Assembly: GCA_030625695.1 (NCBI GenBank)
Contig: DAOUQK010000116.1
Location: forward strand, 1-9,927
Length of the DNA: 9,927 nucleotides
Origin: Paracoccaceae bacterium
GTDB taxonomy: Bacteria; Pseudomonadota; Alphaproteobacteria; Rhodobacterales; Rhodobacteraceae
Reading direction: 5' to 3'
Shown here: piece by piece, positions 6,414-9,927 of the stretch
Position numbering within the stretch: the stretch's first letter is position 1
Layout: each line of letters starts with the position of its first letter
Position numbers and translations under genes: made by a program
The notes under the pieces: generated by a model
What the model saw: only the letters and a program-made list of their open reading frames with translations
Database searches by the model: none
What the model was told of the DNA's origin: nothing

Positions 6414-6444
6414 TGTGATCACGGTTTCGTCTGCAGTGATCACA
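6414..6444. promoter_or_regulatory. Inverted repeat of GTGATCAC half-sites, candidate operator upstream of the sdh promoter
   Basis: TGTGATCAC (6414-6422) and GTGATCACA (6436-6444) form a perfect 9 bp inverted repeat with a 13-base loop. Each arm contains the self-complementary octamer GTGATCAC, so two palindromic half-sites lie 22 bp apart, about two helical turns on the same face. They lie about 58-88 bp upstream of the predicted -35 box. A 10 bp direct repeat, TTGTTAATAT (6405-6414 and 6454-6463), flanks the structure. There is no T-run on either side, so an intrinsic terminator is unlikely. The regulator is not known to me. Confidence 0.45.
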
Positions 6445-6456
6445 ATCTCAATATTG

Positions 6457-7185
6457 TTAATATTTCTGTAAGGCCGGGCGGTCAATTATTGATTTTGCTG
6501 CGGTCTGATGCGTCACCTCGCGCAGTAGTTTCTTGCGAATGCGGCTGGGGTATTGTTCGAAACTGGCGGCTGAGACGACAAAAGCGCCTTCGCCGGTGAT
6601 GACATGTTCATAGAAATAGGCGGTGAGTTCCGGCTCGGAGGCCTCAATGGCGATGGCATTGACGATAATGCCTGCGTTTTTCAGGGCTTGATGCACGGTA
6701 TTCGGCTCAATCCCTTCGTTGGACAGGCCATCACCGGACAGGTCGATCAGGTGGCGGGTGCAGTGGGGTACGTGTTTGAAGGTCGCCATGGAGTATTGCA
6801 GCGCCTCGCCGATGGCGGTGGAATAATTGCGCCAGACGCGGGGGGCGTTGGCCACGCGGGTTGCGAAATTATCAGAGGCGGTAAAGCTGTCGATGGTGGT
6901 CCAGGGGATGGTGACCTTTTGCCGGGTCGACCCGGTCCATTGGATCAGTGTCAGTTCGGCATTAGCCAGCACCAGTGCTTCGGAGACAACCGAATCGCGC
7001 AGGGCGGCGGCAAGGCCGTCCATCTGGGTGCGGTATTCATCTTTGTCGACTGAACCTGAGACATCGACGGCCAACACAAGGGCAAGGTCACAGGCAGCAA
7101 GCGGTGTGGGGAAAACCGCCCAGGCAGCACAGCAAACAACTTTGACAAAGTCGGACATGCCGCCAAAGTAGCAAGCCGCAGACAA
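6457..7185 (-). CDS. DUF1194 family protein, exported von Willebrand A-like domain
   Basis: The protein is 242 residues from TTG at 7185 (AAGGGTGA ribosome binding site upstream), or 233 from ATG at 7158; the second start gives a cleaner signal peptide (SDFVKVVCCAAWAVFPTPLAA). The mature part opens with CDLALVLAVDVSGSVD, whose D41-V-S43-G-S45 is a metal-ion-dependent adhesion site (MIDAS). NYSTAIGEAL (T123) and IDLSGDGLSNEG (147-158, D152) supply further MIDAS loops. The family is common in alphaproteobacteria and its biological role is undefined; metal-dependent ligand binding in the periplasm is inferred. LAAC (29-32) could be a lipobox, but the first beta strand begins immediately after the Cys, so a disulfide with C142 is an equally good explanation. 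It starts 18 bp after the preceding membrane protein gene and is followed by the sdh promoter region. Confidence 0.88.
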   Translation of the reverse strand: MSAACYFGGMSDFVKVVCCAAWAVFPTPLAACDLALVLAVDVSGSVDKDEYRTQMDGLAAALRDSVVSEALVLANAELTLIQWTGSTRQKVTIPWTTIDSFTASDNFATRVANAPRVWRNYSTAIGEALQYSMATFKHVPHCTRHLIDLSGDGLSNEGIEPNTVHQALKNAGIIVNAIAIEASEPELTAYFYEHVITGEGAFVVSAASFEQYPSRIRKKLLREVTHQTAAKSIIDRPALQKY

Positions 7186-7203
7186 GAGTCACCCTTTATT
7201 TGT

Positions 7204-7605
7204 TCACATAAAGGACAGCACAAACGCCAATGCTGAAACGCCCAGCATGATTGCCGCGAAACGCCACGGCGTACGCACCCCCGTCGCTTTCTCAACTTGC
7301 CACGGAACCATTGTCGACGGAACGGCGACCAGCATAACGACTGCAAATATCACAAATTTGGCCCATTCCGCGCCCTGCGCCAAAGGTCCAAGGGCCAACG
7401 CCACACCGGCCAGCGCCAACGCGGCGAATGCGGCCCCAAGAACGCGGTAAAGAGCATGTAGAACCCCAAGAATATTTTCGGGGATCTGGTCGCCCATAAT
7501 GTCCTTGTGATAGCTGGCCGGCACCGGCCCGCGCCCGTATTTCAACGCCATGGCCACAACTCCAACCATCACCAGGCAGTATAAGATCACCGCAACGTTC
7601 AGCAT
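7204..7605 (-). CDS. Conserved-looking four-helix membrane protein, function unknown
   Basis: From the preferred ATG at 7605 the protein has 133 residues. This start is chosen over an ATG at 7620 because GGAAG lies 7 bases upstream, whereas the earlier ATG has no ribosome binding site. Four hydrophobic helices are visible, beginning at LNVAVILYCLVMVGVVAMAL, ILGVLHALYRVLGAAF, FVIFAVVMLVAVPSTMV and FAAIMLGVSALAFVLSF. A polar loop with the segment KYGRGPVPASYHKDIMG follows helix 1, and a WQVEKATGVRTPWR loop precedes helix 4. I do not recognise a named family and see no catalytic motif. It lies 57 bp after mesaconyl-CoA hydratase and 18 bp (or 45 bp from the later ATG) before the DUF1194 gene, so it probably shares a transcript with DUF1194. 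Confidence 0.78.
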   Translation of the reverse strand: MLNVAVILYCLVMVGVVAMALKYGRGPVPASYHKDIMGDQIPENILGVLHALYRVLGAAFAALALAGVALALGPLAQGAEWAKFVIFAVVMLVAVPSTMVPWQVEKATGVRTPWRFAAIMLGVSALAFVLSFM

Positions 7606-7662
7606 GTTCACACTTCCCATTCAAAAGGAAAGTCTAGGGTGAAGCACACTGTGAAAGCAAGT

Positions 7663-8694
7663 CTATGTCGGGATCAGTGCCCAATAGTCGAGGTCAAGCA
7701 GGACATCAGGCAGGTATTTGCCGTCCTCGCCTTTCAGCTCATATGGCGCGCCACCACTGGTTGCGACCAGACGCAGACGGATCGCGCCTATGCCGGGTGC
7801 ATCAGTTTCGGCCTTGTCCAGCACTTCGGACCAGGCGCGGATGGTCATGCCGGCGCAGGCCGGATTGGCGTGCGCGCCGCCGTTCAGGGCGACAATCATC
7901 TGGGCGTTGGCCAACCCGTTGAACGACAGGGCGCGGGCCATGGAAATCACATGGCCACCATAGATCAGACGGCTGCCGTCGGGGCGCGCCGACGTGTCAA
8001 AATGTACTTTGGCGGTGTTCTGCCAAAGGCGGGTGGCCAGCATGTGTTCGGCTTCCTCGATGGTGACACCGTCCACATGGTCGATCTGTTCGCCAATGTC
8101 ATAGTCGCCCCAGCGGTGAGGCTCACCCGCGAGCGCGAAGTTGTAATTGCTGAAATGCAGATCTTTGGGGATCGGCAATTGCGCGGCGGACACACCTTGC
8201 GCGAGGGTCGGGATCACCGTTTCGGGTGCCGGAGTCGACAGGTCGCGTTTCTTCACCATCACCCAGCGGGTGTATTCCAGTACGGAGTCGTCGCGTTGGT
8301 TCAGACCACGGGTACGGACCCAGACAACACCCGTTTTGCCGTTGGAGTTTTGTTTCACCCCAATCACTTCGGATTCGGATCGCAGGGTATCGCCCGGATA
8401 AACCGGTTGCAGCCAGCGCCCTTCGGCGTAGCCAAGGTTGGCCACGGCATTGAGCGAAATATCCGGGACCGATTTGCCAAACACCACATGGAATGCGGCG
8501 AGATCATCCAGAGGCGACGACGCCAACCCGCAGGAGCGGGCGAATTCATCCGAGGAATAAAGCGCGTGACGCGCCGGATAGAGCGCGTGATACAGCGCGC
8601 GTTCACCACCCGAAATGGTACGGGGAACGGCGTGGGTGATTGTCTGACCAACTTGGTAGTCTTCAAAGAAGTTGCCCGGGTTGGTTTTTATCAT
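7663..8694 (-). CDS. mch: Mesaconyl-CoA hydratase (beta-methylmalyl-CoA dehydratase), MaoC family
   Basis: The 343-residue protein is a double hot-dog (MaoC-like) hydratase. It matches the enzyme that interconverts mesaconyl-CoA and beta-methylmalyl-CoA in the ethylmalonyl-CoA pathway for acetyl-CoA assimilation. The first hot-dog domain covers about 8-150 (FFEDYQVGQTITHAVPRT at 9-26, then SPLDDLAAFHVVFGKSV and YPGDTLRSESEV). The second covers about 190-340, with LWQNTAKVHFD (223-233) and IYGGHVISMARAL (244-256). The length is that of the known mch product, about twice a single MaoC domain. The ATG directly abuts the stop of the small DUF1737 gene (TAAATG). The partial CitE/Mcl-family gene upstream supports the pathway assignment: the hydratase makes the beta-methylmalyl-CoA that malyl-CoA lyase cleaves to glyoxylate and propionyl-CoA. 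Confidence 0.93.
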   Translation of the reverse strand: MIKTNPGNFFEDYQVGQTITHAVPRTISGGERALYHALYPARHALYSSDEFARSCGLASSPLDDLAAFHVVFGKSVPDISLNAVANLGYAEGRWLQPVYPGDTLRSESEVIGVKQNSNGKTGVVWVRTRGLNQRDDSVLEYTRWVMVKKRDLSTPAPETVIPTLAQGVSAAQLPIPKDLHFSNYNFALAGEPHRWGDYDIGEQIDHVDGVTIEEAEHMLATRLWQNTAKVHFDTSARPDGSRLIYGGHVISMARALSFNGLANAQMIVALNGGAHANPACAGMTIRAWSEVLDKAETDAPGIGAIRLRLVATSGGAPYELKGEDGKYLPDVLLDLDYWALIPT

Positions 8695-8898
8695 TTAATG
8701 ATGCCCCAATTTAGTGTCGGGGGAATAGGTGCCTTCGACCTCTTTCACCACCGCCTGCCCACAGCGCATGACGCCATTGGCGTGGCAATAGCTGGTGGTT
8801 GGAGAGCCGTGCAGCTCCCAGCCTTTGTTCAGGGCATCCGTTACTTTGTGGCAAAAGGCGGATGTGTCGTCTTCGCTGAGAAATCTGTATAACTTCAA
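8695..8898 (-). CDS. DUF1737 domain-containing small protein
   Basis: From the TTG at 8898 the protein has 67 residues and begins MKLYRFLSEDDTSAFCHKV. This start is preferred because GGAGGG lies 7 bases before it; an in-frame TTG at 8913 would overlap the ribosome binding site itself. The DUF1737 pattern is seen in KLYRFLSEDDTSAFC, ALNKGWELHGSPT and GVMRCGQAVVKEVEG. The family consists of small cytoplasmic proteins of unknown function. It sits 4 bp after the NnrU-family gene and its stop abuts the mch ATG, so it is in the ethylmalonyl-CoA pathway operon and its translation is probably coupled to mch. No catalytic residues can be named. Confidence 0.85.
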   Translation of the reverse strand: MKLYRFLSEDDTSAFCHKVTDALNKGWELHGSPTTSYCHANGVMRCGQAVVKEVEGTYSPDTKLGHH

Positions 8899-8902
8899 AA
8901 GC

Positions 8903-9451
8903 TTACCCTCCAAATACCGGATATCCGAGCCAATAATGCACCCCGGCGATCACGCCAAACAGAACCAGGGTGATAACGCCAAGCTTGATATCCCCGGCCA
9001 ATGGCCCCGGTTCGGGGCGGGTCCAGTCGGGCTCGGATCGGTTGATCATGATCACCTGAACCACGGCCCAGGCCAGCATACCGCCAAACAGTACAATCGA
9101 CGCCAGATCGCCATTGACCAGCAGGTGCGCCACCGCCCAGAGTTTGACCCCTATCAACATCGGATGGCGCATTAACCCGCGAAACCGGCCTTTGCTGGAG
9201 CCCAGCCCCATCAGGGCCACGGCGATCAGCATCAGCAGGTTGTTGATATGACGGGTCCAGCTGGGCGGTTCCCAGACCGGGACAAAATCGGCAACGCGAA
9301 AGCCGATGATCATCAGGGCAATACTTGCCACAAGGATCAAGGTTACCAGCCCTTTGCCTTTGTCGCCCATGCTGGCGCGAAGGTCGGGCAGGACGCGTTT
9401 AAAGAAATGTGCGGCGATCCACAGGATCAGGCCGAGGATCAGAAGGGTCAT
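8903..9451 (-). CDS. NnrU-family integral membrane protein
   Basis: The 182-residue protein has about five membrane helices. It starts MTLLILGLILWIAAHFFKR, with a helix-1 histidine (H15), and later has the diagnostic segment RGLMRHPMLIGVKLWAVAHLL (starting at residue 91) with H96 and H109. Family knowledge: NnrU was named for a gene near denitrification loci, and the family is related to the heme-dependent 15-cis-zeta-carotene isomerase of plants and cyanobacteria, so the conserved histidines may bind heme. No denitrification or carotenoid gene is in view, and the role here is unknown. GGAG precedes the ATG by 7 bases. The gene begins 4 bp after the stop of the CitE/Mcl-like gene and leads into DUF1737 and mch. 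Confidence 0.9.
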   Translation of the reverse strand: MTLLILGLILWIAAHFFKRVLPDLRASMGDKGKGLVTLILVASIALMIIGFRVADFVPVWEPPSWTRHINNLLMLIAVALMGLGSSKGRFRGLMRHPMLIGVKLWAVAHLLVNGDLASIVLFGGMLAWAVVQVIMINRSEPDWTRPEPGPLAGDIKLGVITLVLFGVIAGVHYWLGYPVFGG

Positions 9452-9455
9452 GTGG

Positions 9456-9927
9456 CTACTCCGAAGTCATGTTGGCGATTGCGTCCGACATTGCCAGTAT
9501 CTCGCGGGCAGTTGCAACATGCAGGTTTTCGACGATCCTGCCGTCAACCACCGCTACCCCCTGCCCGTCGCGTTCAATTGCCTCAAACGCCTCGATCTGA
9601 CGGCGGGCCAGATCAACCTCGTCCTGAGAGGGGGCAAAGGCGGTATTGGTGATGTCCACCTGCGCGGGATGGATCAGGGTTTTGCCGTCAAAACCCATGT
9701 CGCGGCCCTGGGTGCATTCCAGCTCCAGCCCTTCGGCGTCTTTGAAAGCGTTGTACACGCCGTCAACAATCACCAGCCCTTCGGCTTTGGCCGCCAACAG
9801 GCACAGGCCCAATGAGGTCATCAACGGCAGGCGGTCGGCGCGGAACCTGACCTGAAGCTCTTTGGCCAGATCGTTGGTCCCCATGACCATGCCGCGCATT
9901 TTCGGATGGGCGGCGATTTCGGCTGCG
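9456..9927 (-). CDS. HpcH/HpaI (CitE-like) CoA ester lyase: malyl-CoA lyase or (3S)-malyl-CoA thioesterase, C-terminal 156 residues
   Basis: The frame is open at the right edge, so the N-terminal part is missing. The visible part begins AAEIAAHPKMRGMVMGTNDLAKEL and ends with TAG at 9456. Family marks are the MGTNDLAKEL segment; SLGLCLLAAKAEGLVIVDG (start of an alpha/beta barrel strand ending in the conserved D); DMGFDGKTLIHPAQVD; and the C-terminal lid region GRIVENLHVATAREILAM. Family knowledge: these enzymes cleave malyl-CoA or beta-methylmalyl-CoA, or hydrolyse (3S)-malyl-CoA to malate, in the ethylmalonyl-CoA pathway. I recall that in Rhodobacter sphaeroides the copy near mch is the thioesterase (mcl2) rather than the lyase (mcl1); this favours thioesterase, but the fragment does not settle it. 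It is the first visible gene of the block that continues through NnrU, DUF1737 and mch. Confidence 0.88.
   Translation of the reverse strand, partial: AAEIAAHPKMRGMVMGTNDLAKELQVRFRADRLPLMTSLGLCLLAAKAEGLVIVDGVYNAFKDAEGLELECTQGRDMGFDGKTLIHPAQVDITNTAFAPSQDEVDLARRQIEAFEAIERDGQGVAVVDGRIVENLHVATAREILAMSDAIANMTSE

Noticed and set aside
6414..6444. Inverted repeat as an intrinsic terminator of the DUF1194 gene
   Set aside because: The arms are not GC-rich, the loop is 13 bases and no run of T follows on the minus strand; an operator reading fits better.
6414..6444. Inverted repeat as a CRP/FNR-type site
   Set aside because: TGTGA and TCACA are not arranged with the 4 to 6 base spacing of those sites; each arm is its own GTGATCAC palindrome.
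7639..8892. Plus-strand open frame of 417 codons opposite mch
   Set aside because: It lies antisense to a well-supported hydratase gene, shows no recognisable domain, and long antisense frames are common opposite GC-rich genes.

Overview
The window looks like a chromosome segment from an alphaproteobacterium of the Rhodobacterales (Roseobacter/Rhodobacter/Paracoccus group). The reasons are its GC-rich coding sequence, a complete alphaproteobacterial-type succinate dehydrogenase set (sdhC, sdhD, sdhA, sdhB), and ethylmalonyl-CoA pathway genes (a malyl-CoA lyase/thioesterase-type gene and mesaconyl-CoA hydratase) directly upstream of it. Every gene I can support is on the minus strand, so transcription runs from high to low coordinates. 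The plus-strand open frames are antisense shadows.

In the order of transcription, the first block (9927 to 7663) holds the 3' part of a CitE/Mcl-family gene, an NnrU-family membrane protein, a small DUF1737 protein and mesaconyl-CoA hydratase. They are packed with 0 to 4 base gaps, as in an operon. Next come a four-helix membrane protein of unknown function and an exported DUF1194 (von Willebrand A-like) protein (7605 to 6457). A 177 bp gap (6280-6456) follows. It contains a 9 bp inverted repeat, a plausible sigma-70-type promoter and a 17 bp tandem duplication just before the sdhC ribosome binding site.

The sdh block (6279 to 1226) is sdhC-sdhD-sdhA, then two inserted genes, then sdhB. The inserted genes are a PAPS-type sulfotransferase and an FkbM-family methyltransferase that overlap by 4 bp (ATGA). 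They begin 11 bp after the sdhA stop and end 91 bp before sdhB. A 14 bp tandem repeat triplicates the 3' end of sdhD. Downstream of sdhB are an AhpD/carboxymuconolactone-decarboxylase-like protein, a tiny membrane-anchored four-cysteine protein and a DUF1989 (urea carboxylase-associated) protein cut by the window edge. These are spaced tightly enough to be co-transcribed with sdhB.

Metabolically, the ethylmalonyl-CoA pathway produces glyoxylate and propionyl-CoA. Propionyl-CoA is carried to succinyl-CoA and then succinate, the substrate of succinate dehydrogenase, so the main neighbours make sense together. The sulfotransferase/methyltransferase pair between sdhA and sdhB is the feature least explained by this metabolism. 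I found no RNA genes, CRISPR arrays, insertion sequences or prophage genes, and no gene-free stretch longer than 300 bp.
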